Of a stretch of DNA of 64,000 nt, positions 6,851-14,261 are shown in pieces. Position numbers and translations under genes: made by a program. The number at the start of each line of letters is the position of its first letter. Positions within the stretch are counted from its first letter, which is position 1. The notes beneath the pieces were generated by a model. It was given only the letters and a program-made list of their open reading frames with translations, did not search any database and had not been told where the DNA came from. The stretch spans positions 2,194,151 to 2,258,150 of the forward strand of contig NZ_JAPNJW010000002.1 in NCBI RefSeq assembly GCF_026626745.1, read 5' to 3'. The stretch is from Nannocystis sp. RBIL2 (lineage in GTDB: Bacteria; Myxococcota_A; Polyangia; Nannocystales; Nannocystaceae).

Positions 6851-9292
6851 TCACCCGCCTGCGCGCACGAGCTTGCGCGCGCAGGCGACGAGCGCCAGGT
6901 AGCAGGCCGCGCCGACGGCCATGGTCGTCGAGATCCCCCACGTCATGGATGTCCCGAGGGCCAGGCCGCTCGCGCACACCCCGAAGGCCCCGTTGATGCC
7001 CCACAGCCACGGCGTGACCGCGTGGCCGCCTGCCCTTTCGACCAGGCGGAGGCCGAGCGGGAAGCAGATGCCCATCCCGATCGCGGGCGGGGCGATGAGC
7101 GCGATCGACAGCAGCACGCGCACGGTCGTCTCGGCGCCGGCGAAGCTCTCGGTCACCGGGCCGGTCGCCAAACGGACCGCCACCACCATCAACGCCGGGA
7201 TCAGCGGGAACAGCCACGCGATCGCCCCGCCGCGCTCGACCGCCAGCTTGCCGCTGATCAGGCTGCCCACGCCCGCCGAGAGGATGATGCCGCCGAGCAC
7301 CACCGCCAGCGACAGCGTCGGGTGGCCGACGAACACCCCGACCTGCGACAGCAGCGCGATCTCGACGAACATGAAGCCGAGGCCGATCAGCGCGAAGTAG
7401 GCCAGCGCCGCCGCCAAGGTCGCCGGGGCCAGGCCGCGGCTCGCCGGCTCCGGGCGCGGCGCCTCGGTCGTCGCCGGCGGCCTCGCCACCAGCGGCCCGA
7501 GCAGAGCCCCCAGAGTCAGCAGCAGGCTGACCAGGGTCGCATAGACCAGCGTCTGGGTCGCCTGCAGGTTGCCGAGGAAGCCGAGGTCGAGCTGGCTGAC
7601 GTCCTCCTGGCCTTCGAGCCAGGTGCCGGGCTTCAGCATGTTGAAGAAGAACGGGCGGTCGTCGGTCGGCGGGGTCAGGTCCAGCGTCTGCTGCGACGCC
7701 CACTGCCACAGCGCCGCGCGGTCCTCGATCGCGCCGAGCTCGGCGAGCAGCGGCTGGGCCGGCAGGCGGCGCGGCGTGAGCACCATGTTGACGCCGATCC
7801 GCACCGCCTCGCGCTGCATCAGGTCGAGGTCCTCCTTGCTGAATGGCGTCGGCGACACCAGCAGTGTCGCCACGCTCTCGATCTGCAGCAGCAGCAGGTG
7901 CGCGCGCGGCTGCTCCACTCCGAGCTGCCACAGCGCCTCCATCGCCAGCGCCACCATGCGCGCGGTCTCGCCGGGCGACTCCTTCTTGTACCAGCGCGAC
8001 ACCGTGAACACCCCGGTGGGCGCCAGGCGGCGCAGGAACACCAGCCAGCCCTCGACCGTGTACAGCCCGTTCTCCGACAGGCTGTAGGCCCCGGCCCCGG
8101 TCGAGGCCCAGGTGTCGATCAGCGACATCGTGATGACGTCGTAGTGCCGGCGGTCGCGCGAGAAGAAGCTGCGCGCCTCGTCGGTGTGCAGCTCCACGCC
8201 CGGGCGCGACGCGATGGTCGAGAAGTCGGCCATCGAGCGCCGGTGCAGGTCGACGATCGCCGCGTTGAGCTCGACACCGACCACCGGCGCGTGGCCGCTG
8301 CGCAGCGCCGCCAGCACGTCACGACCGCCGCCCACGCCGATCACCGCAGCCGGCCCGTGCGGGCGCAGCCGGTGGGCGAACGTGCTGAGGTCCCAGTCGA
8401 GGTAGGCGTGGTCCGAACCTGACCCTTCGGCCATCATCGTCGCGGCCGCCCCGTCGATCTTCAGCACCCGCTGCTGGATCGGCGCTCGCGCCTCCAGCGG
8501 CATGTTGCGCCCGGGCGCCCACAGGTACGGCGGCAGCGCGATCTCGGCGCCGACCGTCACCCGCGAGTGCGTGTTCCAGGCCACGTGCATGAACTCGCGC
8601 GGGTCCTCGCGCAGGCCCTTGACCCACGCCGGGCGCAGCGGCGGCGCCTCGGCGGCCGCGTTGAAGCCGGCGAACGCCAGCAGCGCCAGCGCCAGCCCGG
8701 CACATGTCCCGAGGGACCTGCGCCTTTCGCCAGGTTCTTCGTCACATGTCGCAAAGGCCAGGGCACCCAGCGCCGCGACCGCCCCGACCACCAGCACCGC
8801 GCTGGCGGCGTCGACCGCGTCGAGCAGCGGGATCACCAGGCCGCAGCCGGCCGCCGCGCCGAGCAGGTCACAGCCGTAGGCGCGGCCCGGCGGCAGGCCG
8901 GTGCGCGTCAGCGCCAGCGTCAGCGCCACCCCGGCCGCCGCGAACGGGACCGCGAGCGCGGCGCCGAAGCCGAGCAGGGCGAAGAAGCCCATCAGGTCGG
9001 TGACCGGCAGGAGCGGCCCGGACATCGTCCACGCGACCGCCAGCGGCGCCAGCGCGGCGAACAGCGCCGAGCTGCGGGCGAGCCGGCGGACCACCACCGA
9101 CTGGCCGAAGCGACCTGGCCGCATGAACACGTAGATCGAGCCCGCGGTCATGCCGAGCATCGCCAGGGCGATGACGAAGAACGACAGGTGGTACCACGCG
9201 ATCACGCTGGTGATCCGCGTCAGCAAGATCTCGAGCGCGAGCGTCGAGCCCGCGACGAGGGCGATCCCGGCGTAGAGGAAGAACGCGCGCAT
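6851..9292 (-). CDS. Membrane-embedded spermidine-synthase-like protein
   Basis: 813 residues from ATG 9290-9292 (MRAFFLYAGIALVAGSTLAL). N-terminal ~260 residues hold about seven to eight hydrophobic helices. The middle domain (about residues 300-560) has a SAM-type Rossmann motif, AAVIGVGGGRDVLAAL, an acidic strand end VVGVELNAAIVDL, and the aminopropyltransferase-like EARSFFSRDRRHYDVITMSL. The last ~230 residues are again membrane helices. Fused membrane/spermidine-synthase-fold proteins of this type are widespread in deltaproteobacterial groups; their substrate is not established. It follows the acylase gene by only 5 nt, so they are co-transcribed. A palindromic ACATGTC element is built into the coding sequence around 8701-8751. 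Confidence 0.8.
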   Translation of the reverse strand: MRAFFLYAGIALVAGSTLALEILLTRITSVIAWYHLSFFVIALAMLGMTAGSIYVFMRPGRFGQSVVVRRLARSSALFAALAPLAVAWTMSGPLLPVTDLMGFFALLGFGAALAVPFAAAGVALTLALTRTGLPPGRAYGCDLLGAAAGCGLVIPLLDAVDAASAVLVVGAVAALGALAFATCDEEPGERRRSLGTCAGLALALLAFAGFNAAAEAPPLRPAWVKGLREDPREFMHVAWNTHSRVTVGAEIALPPYLWAPGRNMPLEARAPIQQRVLKIDGAAATMMAEGSGSDHAYLDWDLSTFAHRLRPHGPAAVIGVGGGRDVLAALRSGHAPVVGVELNAAIVDLHRRSMADFSTIASRPGVELHTDEARSFFSRDRRHYDVITMSLIDTWASTGAGAYSLSENGLYTVEGWLVFLRRLAPTGVFTVSRWYKKESPGETARMVALAMEALWQLGVEQPRAHLLLLQIESVATLLVSPTPFSKEDLDLMQREAVRIGVNMVLTPRRLPAQPLLAELGAIEDRAALWQWASQQTLDLTPPTDDRPFFFNMLKPGTWLEGQEDVSQLDLGFLGNLQATQTLVYATLVSLLLTLGALLGPLVARPPATTEAPRPEPASRGLAPATLAAALAYFALIGLGFMFVEIALLSQVGVFVGHPTLSLAVVLGGIILSAGVGSLISGKLAVERGGAIAWLFPLIPALMVVAVRLATGPVTESFAGAETTVRVLLSIALIAPPAIGMGICFPLGLRLVERAGGHAVTPWLWGINGAFGVCASGLALGTSMTWGISTTMAVGAACYLALVACARKLVRAGG
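8701..8751. repeat. ACATGTC-type elements inside the spermidine-synthase-like gene
   Basis: CACATGTCCCGAGGGACCTG (8701-8720) is an imperfect inverted repeat, followed by GTCACATGTCGC (8741-8752). They encode the polar stretch CDEEPGERRRSLGTCAG between two hydrophobic helices and keep the frame, so an insertion into a tolerant loop is plausible. Confidence 0.45.
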
Positions 9293-9297
9293 CGGCC

Positions 9298-11751
9298 TCA
9301 CCCGCCCTCGACCACGGTCTCGTGCAGGTTGGGGTCGGCGGCGATGTCGGCCTCGCGGAACAGCAGCGGGCGCCACTGCTTGCGCGAGAACAGCTCGGTC
9401 TGGTCGCGGAAGTGGGGCGAGCGCGGGTCCTCCGACTGCGAGTAGGTCAGGAACGCCTCGCCGCGCGGCCCGTCGGGCCCGAGCTCGACCGCCATCACGA
9501 ACGACGAGCCGTAGTTGATCACGTAGCCGCGCTCGGTCAGGCCCGCGGTGCCGTCGATCGGCGCCGGCCGGTACACCTTGGGCAGCAGCGTCGAGTTGAG
9601 GCCGGCGTTGTAACCGACCACGTTGGCGATGCCCTCCTTGGCGAACCCGCCGTGGACCCCGATCTCGACGCCCCCGCGCGGCGCTCGCTGCAGCTGCTTG
9701 AGCGGGGCCGACAGCGGCACCCCGGCGGTCTTCAGGTTGATCACCGCCTCGCCGAGCGCGACCAAGGCCCCGTCGACCTTGCCCTCGGCCGGGGCGATCA
9801 GCGTGTGCGGGGTGTGGATCGGGTCGTCGACATTGAACGGCACGCTGAACAGCGAGCCGCGGTCGAGCACCGAGTCGGCCCCGTAGGCCGCGAGGTACTC
9901 GCGGAACAGCACCGCGCCGACGCTGTCCGGGTCGAAGCGCCGGTCCCACGCGCCGAGCAGCTGGCAGATCGTGCGCAGGTCGACGACGCTGCCGGCGACC
10001 TCGACCAGGTGCTGGGCGTCGCAGCGCGTGAGCAGATCGGCGAGCACCAGCTCGGCGGTCAGCGAGTGGTTACCCTGGATCGCCGCCTGGATCTCCGCCA
10101 GCGAGAACGTCCCGTCCTCGCCGGCCGCCACGAACGGCGGCTCGTTCTGCAGCAGCATCGCGTTGACCCGCGTGCGCGGCGACTGCGGCGCGCGCTCCGA
10201 CCCGTGCAGCGGCGAGAAGCCCTCGAGCGGCGCGGCCGGGTTGGCCAGCCAGTACGAGTCGTTGGCGTTGAACACGAAGTCGCGGCGATCGAGCTGCGGC
10301 ATGCCCGAGAACGGCACCAGCCCCGGCGCGCGCGCGTCGCCGCTGTCCTGCCATTCATACGTCGAGTCGCTGCCGTCGAGCACCACCAGGCCGCCCTGTT
10401 GGTACAGCAGACCGGTGAGGAAGTCGTCCTCGACGGCCGCGCGCCAGCCGGCGATCGCGGCCTCGGAGATCTGGGCGGTCGCGGACGCGTCGGCGTACCA
10501 GGCGTTGCCGTGCTTGTCGGCCGCCATCGTGTTGACCCACGGGATGCCCTGCACCGTCTGATAGACCTGCTTGAACTCGTCGAGGCTCTTGGCCTTGTCC
10601 ATGCCGAGGAACTGCTCGATGATCCGCGGGTTCTCGATGTTGGCGTCGCGGTAGGTCAGGGCGATGTCGGTCGACCAGCCGATCGGGTCGACGTTGAGCA
10701 TCGGCCCGTAATGGCTGTACCACAGCGTGCGCGACACCTTCTCGCCGCCGGCGACCTCGACCTCGAAGGTCTTCGCGGTCATCGGCCGGGATGTCCCATC
10801 GTACAGGTACGCGGTCGGGTCGTCCGGATCGAGCGTCAGCTTGTAGAACGTGAACCGCGTGCCCGCCGAGAACGTGTGAGTCCACCCGAGCTCGTCGTTG
10901 AAGCCGATCAGCACCCCGGGCACGCCCATCAGGCCGACGCCGTAGATGTCGATCTCGCCCGGCACCGTCACGTGGCTCTCCCACAGCTTGAGCTCGCCGG
11001 TCCACGGGAAGTGCGGGTTGGCCACGACCATGCCGCCGCCGCCGGTGGTCTTGTCGCCGCCGAGGGCCCAGCCGTTGCTGCCGAAGCCGCCGCTCGTCAG
11101 CGTGCCGAGGCCTTCGAGCGGCCCGCCCGGCACCGTCAGCGGCGCCCCCGGCGGCTGCGCAGTGCCGATGTAGCCCGCCAATTGATTGCTGCTGCCGAGC
11201 AGCCCGAGGTCGACGTAATAGCGGACCAGGTCGAGCGCCTCGATCTCCCGCACCCACGGCGCCCCCGCGCAATCGGGCGGCAGATCGCCGGGCGGCGTGT
11301 CGCGCAGGTATTGATTGTACCCGGCCGCGTAGCCCTCGATCGCCTCCTTGACGTCGGCCGGCGCGGCGTCCCACATCCGCTGCGCCCGCAGCCCGACCTC
11401 GAGCGAGAGATAGGCGAAGTCGCTGGTCAGGTGAGCGTCGCCGTTGCCGCGGCCGAAGTACTTGGCCCGCTCCGAGCGAACCTTGACGATCTGGTCGGCC
11501 AGAGTGCACGCGTGGTCCTGCGCGAACGCGTAGGCCTGACCGAACAGCGCGCTGCCGAGGTCGTCGGCCTGCACGTGCGCGACCCCGAAGCTGGTGCGCC
11601 GGATCGTCGCGCGGTAGGCCGGCGCCCCCGTGGTCCCCGCGGTGTCGCTGTCCCCGGTCGAGCTCGCTCCGTCCGTCTCGGTCGTGGTGGTATTGGAGGA
11701 ACCACAGGCGAACAGCGGGGCCAGCGCGAGGACGGCGAGCTTGCGCATCAT
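9298..11751 (-). CDS. Penicillin/acyl-homoserine-lactone acylase-family lipoprotein
   Basis: 817 residues. Lipoprotein signal MMRKLAVLALAPLFACGSS with a short Thr/Ser linker, then a full penicillin-amidase-type Ntn-hydrolase. The alpha-chain motif TSFGVAHVQADDLGSALFGQ and the autocleavage site GGFGSNGWALGG (Ser 225 becomes the N-terminal nucleophile of the beta chain) are intact, followed by VVANPHFPW and the later GEVID-type region. The family cleaves amide bonds of beta-lactams, acyl-homoserine lactones or cephalosporin precursors; substrate cannot be fixed from sequence, but secreted/lipidated members often degrade quorum signals. On the minus strand a TAGCCT box (11760-11765) lies 8 nt from the first ATG. 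Operon with the downstream membrane protein (5-nt gap). Confidence 0.9.
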   Translation of the reverse strand: MMRKLAVLALAPLFACGSSNTTTTETDGASSTGDSDTAGTTGAPAYRATIRRTSFGVAHVQADDLGSALFGQAYAFAQDHACTLADQIVKVRSERAKYFGRGNGDAHLTSDFAYLSLEVGLRAQRMWDAAPADVKEAIEGYAAGYNQYLRDTPPGDLPPDCAGAPWVREIEALDLVRYYVDLGLLGSSNQLAGYIGTAQPPGAPLTVPGGPLEGLGTLTSGGFGSNGWALGGDKTTGGGGMVVANPHFPWTGELKLWESHVTVPGEIDIYGVGLMGVPGVLIGFNDELGWTHTFSAGTRFTFYKLTLDPDDPTAYLYDGTSRPMTAKTFEVEVAGGEKVSRTLWYSHYGPMLNVDPIGWSTDIALTYRDANIENPRIIEQFLGMDKAKSLDEFKQVYQTVQGIPWVNTMAADKHGNAWYADASATAQISEAAIAGWRAAVEDDFLTGLLYQQGGLVVLDGSDSTYEWQDSGDARAPGLVPFSGMPQLDRRDFVFNANDSYWLANPAAPLEGFSPLHGSERAPQSPRTRVNAMLLQNEPPFVAAGEDGTFSLAEIQAAIQGNHSLTAELVLADLLTRCDAQHLVEVAGSVVDLRTICQLLGAWDRRFDPDSVGAVLFREYLAAYGADSVLDRGSLFSVPFNVDDPIHTPHTLIAPAEGKVDGALVALGEAVINLKTAGVPLSAPLKQLQRAPRGGVEIGVHGGFAKEGIANVVGYNAGLNSTLLPKVYRPAPIDGTAGLTERGYVINYGSSFVMAVELGPDGPRGEAFLTYSQSEDPRSPHFRDQTELFSRKQWRPLLFREADIAADPNLHETVVEGG

Positions 11752-12078
11752 CGCCCGTCAGGCTAACGCGCCGCCGCAGAGCCGCGCAAGCGCGCCGCCC
11801 TCGCCGGACCTCGCAGCGCCCTCCCTGCGCGACCTCCCGCCCCCGATCGCCGCGAGGCCCCGAGCCCACTGCGCGGGCGATCCCGTGCCTTTGCTCGTGG
11901 GCCTCGTCCGATAGCCACGAGCGGGCCGACCCGCGGCCCCGCTTTGCGTCGGTTCCTCACGCGGGGTCTGGCCGGCCGCGACGGCCTCGACGGGCCCCCG
12001 TCGACGCCGACTTCGTCGGACCCGCGGCGCCCACTGGCCCGCGCCCATCCTCCGCGAGCTGCGCGGACGCCCAGCGGG

Positions 12079-12098
12079 ACATGTCTCATGAGACATGT
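12079..12098. repeat. Perfect 20-bp ACATGTC palindrome
   Basis: ACATGTCTCATGAGACATGT is identical to its own reverse complement. It is the cleanest single member of the dispersed family and shows the core: two ACATGTC arms with the TCs pointing inward. Confidence 0.75.
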
Positions 12099-12135
12099 AC
12101 AGCCTTCACCGGCCAACCAATCGGATGGCCCGTGA

Positions 12136-12157
12136 AACATGTCTCACGAGACATGCC
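12136..12157. repeat. ACATGTC palindromic element at the end of the B12 operon
   Basis: ACATGTCTCACGAGACATG with flanking A and CCC: arms ACATGTCTC and GAGACATG around AC. It ends 4 nt before the stop codon of the leftward gene at 12161, so it would form a hairpin at that operon's 3' end. Confidence 0.7.
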
Positions 12158-12160
12158 CCA

Positions 12161-12874
12161 TCAAACAGATGACTTGTTCGCGGCCGCGAGCGCCGCGGCG
12201 AACAGCTCGGCGAGCGCGGGCTCGCCTGGGAGCTGCTGCTCGATCGCGGCGCGGATCGCCTCGAGGCGCCGGACCAGCCGGGCCCGCGGGACGCCGCGGC
12301 GGTCGAGGTAGCCTGCGAGCCAGGCCACGTGACCGGCCAGCGCCTGCGGCGAGGTCAGCGCCAGCGCGTCGGCGCAGTACGACACCAGAGTGGCGAGCTC
12401 CGCGACCTGCAGCGGCTCCTCCTCGCCAGCCTCGGCGAGCTCCACCGCGGCGACGAGGACGATGGTATCGGCGCGGCCCTGCACCTCGCCGGCCAGGCCG
12501 TTCGGGTACGCCAGCGCCGCCTTGGCCGCTCGCAGCAGGTCGACCGCGGCCTGCCCGTCGGGCCACCGCTCGTCGGCCACGGCCACGGCCAGGCGCTCGA
12601 AGTTCTCGGCGAGGTGCAGCGTGCACATGCCGCGGGCGGTCAGCAGCTGCTGCAGCCAGCGCGCGTAGTTCTCCAGCACCGCCGGCTCGTCGTCGGCCAG
12701 CGCCTGCTGCAGGTACTGCACGTGGAAGCGGCCGTCCTGGCGGCCGTGCTTGTCGGCGCGCGCGCCGAAGCGCTCGCGCCAGAACGGGTCTGCGTACATC
12801 TCGCCGAGCACGCGCTCCGTGAGGCGGTCGCAGGCCGCTCCGAGCTGGCCGATCAGCGCCTCGTGATGGATCAC
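12161..12874 (-). CDS. Unknown protein, third gene of the heme oxygenase/B12 operon
   Basis: 237 residues from GTG 12872-12874; the GTG overlaps the TGA of the upstream gene (GTGA), giving translational coupling. I recognise no named family. The first ~110 residues (FWRERFGARADKHGRQDGRF, HVQYLQQALADDEPAVLENY, TLHLAENFERLA) read as an all-helical domain with several His residues (KHG, RFHV, TLHL) that could bind haem or another cofactor; the rest is a second helical domain rich in Ala/Leu. No signal peptide. Its fixed place behind heme oxygenase and a B12-binding protein suggests a regulator or output partner of that sensor pair. An ACATGTC hairpin follows the stop. Confidence 0.75.
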   Translation of the reverse strand: MIHHEALIGQLGAACDRLTERVLGEMYADPFWRERFGARADKHGRQDGRFHVQYLQQALADDEPAVLENYARWLQQLLTARGMCTLHLAENFERLAVAVADERWPDGQAAVDLLRAAKAALAYPNGLAGEVQGRADTIVLVAAVELAEAGEEEPLQVAELATLVSYCADALALTSPQALAGHVAWLAGYLDRRGVPRARLVRRLEAIRAAIEQQLPGEPALAELFAAALAAANKSSV

Positions 12875-13524
12875 GGCTCCACCCCCACCAGGCGGCGCGC
12901 AGACGCCACCAGCTCGCTCGCGCTGTCGCCCGCCTGCGTCACTCCAAGCTCGCCCGCGAGGCTCGGCGACCAGCGCGTCGCGTGCCCGCCGATGAAGATG
13001 GGTCGGTCGCTGACCTCGCGCACGCCGGCCACCGCGGACCGCAGCGCCGGCAGGTTGAAGCTCATCGTCACCGACAGGCCAATCAGGTCCGGATGCCCCT
13101 CGTGGACCGCCGTGACGAGGTTGTCGGTCGGCACGTTGGCGCCGAGGTAGCACACGTCGAAACCCTCGAGCTCGAGCGCGTCGGCGACCAGGCGCGCCGG
13201 CAGCTCGTGCATCTCGCCCTCGACGCACGCCAGCAGCACGGACTTGCCGAGCGGCGCCTTCGGCGTCGCGCGCTCGAACAGCGCTGCCAGCGACAAGTGC
13301 GAGATGGCCGTCGCCATGTGCTCCTGGGCGATGCTCACGCGGTTGAGCTGCCACAGCCGGCCGATCTCGTTTTGGGCGGCGCGGATCACATGGACCTGCA
13401 GATCGTCGATCCGCACCCCCGCCCCCAGGCCGTCTTCGAGCAGCAAGCGCACGGCCTCGCGGCGGTCGCCCGCCAGCTGGGCCCGCAGGTAACAGTCGCG
13501 CAGCTCCGCCAGCGCCGGGGTCAT
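12871..13524 (-). CDS. Cobalamin-binding protein with the CarH-type W-x9-EH motif
   Basis: 217 residues from ATG 13522-13524, overlapping the heme oxygenase stop (ATGA). An N-terminal four-helix cap (B12-binding-2 type) contains W58-x9-E68-H69 (LWQLNRVSIAQEHMATA), the exact spacing that marks the light-sensing cobalamin pocket of CarH-family photoreceptors. The Rossmann-like B12 domain follows: VLLACVEGEMHELPARLVAD (E-x-H with His 106 as lower cobalt ligand), GFDVCYLGANVPTDNLV, LIGLSVTMSF and IFIGGHA. Unlike CarH there is no MerR DNA-binding domain, so it must act through a partner. The E-x-H is followed by L-P instead of x-x-G. Neighbours point to a light- or redox-sensing module. Confidence 0.82.
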   Translation of the reverse strand: MTPALAELRDCYLRAQLAGDRREAVRLLLEDGLGAGVRIDDLQVHVIRAAQNEIGRLWQLNRVSIAQEHMATAISHLSLAALFERATPKAPLGKSVLLACVEGEMHELPARLVADALELEGFDVCYLGANVPTDNLVTAVHEGHPDLIGLSVTMSFNLPALRSAVAGVREVSDRPIFIGGHATRWSPSLAGELGVTQAGDSASELVASARRLVGVEP

Positions 13525-14135
13525 GACGCCTCTCGCAGCGACCCGCCGGCGGCGCGGGTGCGCGGCGCCAGCCAGTCGATGAGGCGGACGAACGTCTCGC
13601 GGGCGCCGGCCACTGCCTCGTCCTCGGCGGCCCGGGTGGTCAGCTCGCGCGCCACGATCGCCGCGAAGGCTCGCCAGTGGGACCCCGTCTCGGGGCCGTA
13701 GCCGACCAGAAAAGCGGTCGCGTGGCCGCGCAGCCGCTCCAGCGGCGGCGGCAGCTTGGCGAGGATGTAGCGCCCGCCCAGCGTCGAGCCCTCGAGCACG
13801 TAGGCGACCCCGAGCGCGCGCGCCAGCGAGGTTACCGGGGGTAACGAAGTACATTGGGGGACACCCCTCGGGTCGTCGCCCAGGGCGAGGAGATCGGTCG
13901 CCAGCATGGGCGCCCTGCGCCGGCGTGGGGCGTCGAAGCCGGCGGCGCCGAGCCCGGCGTGCGCTTGCAGCAGATCTTCGAGCGGCGCGTGATAACCGAG
14001 CATCGCCGCCAGGTAATGGCGGTAATCGGTCAATGTCGCGTCGGCGTCGAGGATCCGCACGTGGAGCTCCGCCTGTTGGTGGAGGTCCGCAGTGTCGCCC
14101 TTGAGCCGGCGAAGCGGTTCGCGGGCCGCAGTCAC
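13521..14135 (-). CDS. Heme oxygenase (biliverdin-producing, BphO/HmuO-like)
   Basis: 204 residues, the size of bacterial heme oxygenases. The proximal His region is LKGDTADLHQQAE (His 19), followed by DYRHYLAAMLGYHAPLEDLL and the distal-helix motif GVAYVLEGSTLGGRYI, which is the signature of the BphO-type enzymes that make biliverdin for bacteriophytochromes. It is the first gene of three overlapping leftward genes (4-nt overlaps) and is divergent from two hybrid histidine kinases. No phytochrome gene is visible in this window, so the use of the biliverdin is open. Cytoplasmic. Confidence 0.88.
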   Translation of the reverse strand: MTAAREPLRRLKGDTADLHQQAELHVRILDADATLTDYRHYLAAMLGYHAPLEDLLQAHAGLGAAGFDAPRRRRAPMLATDLLALGDDPRGVPQCTSLPPVTSLARALGVAYVLEGSTLGGRYILAKLPPPLERLRGHATAFLVGYGPETGSHWRAFAAIVARELTTRAAEDEAVAGARETFVRLIDWLAPRTRAAGGSLREAS

Positions 14136-14261
14136 GATCCCACCGTGCCCCGCTCTCGCCGCCGGGTCAAGCGAGGGGTGACTTAGCTAACATTTTTTTA
14201 TCACGGGTCGACGCGAGCTTGTGTATGAGCCACACAGGGGAGAGCCTCCGCGCTCAGCCGT
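14136..14261. promoter_or_regulatory. Divergent promoter region with an AT-rich patch
   Basis: 126 bp between heme oxygenase and the kinase operon. The patch TAGCTAACATTTTTTTATCA (14184-14203) stands out in this GC-rich DNA. It offers TAACAT as a rightward -10 and TTAGCT/TAGCTA as a leftward one, so both operons may be controlled from here. Confidence 0.35.

Larger units (their letters stand above)
11752..12160. other. Gene gap holding two ACATGTC palindromes
   Basis: 409 bp between two leftward genes. Apart from the acylase promoter near 11760 and two palindromic elements at 12079-12098 and 12136-12157 I see only GC-rich sequence with no credible coding frame. Confidence 0.6.

Noticed and set aside
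9293..9949. N-terminal extension of the spermidine-synthase-like gene to 9949
   Set aside because: It would overlap 650 bp of the well-supported acylase gene and encodes Arg-rich sequence; ATG 9292 starts directly on a membrane helix.
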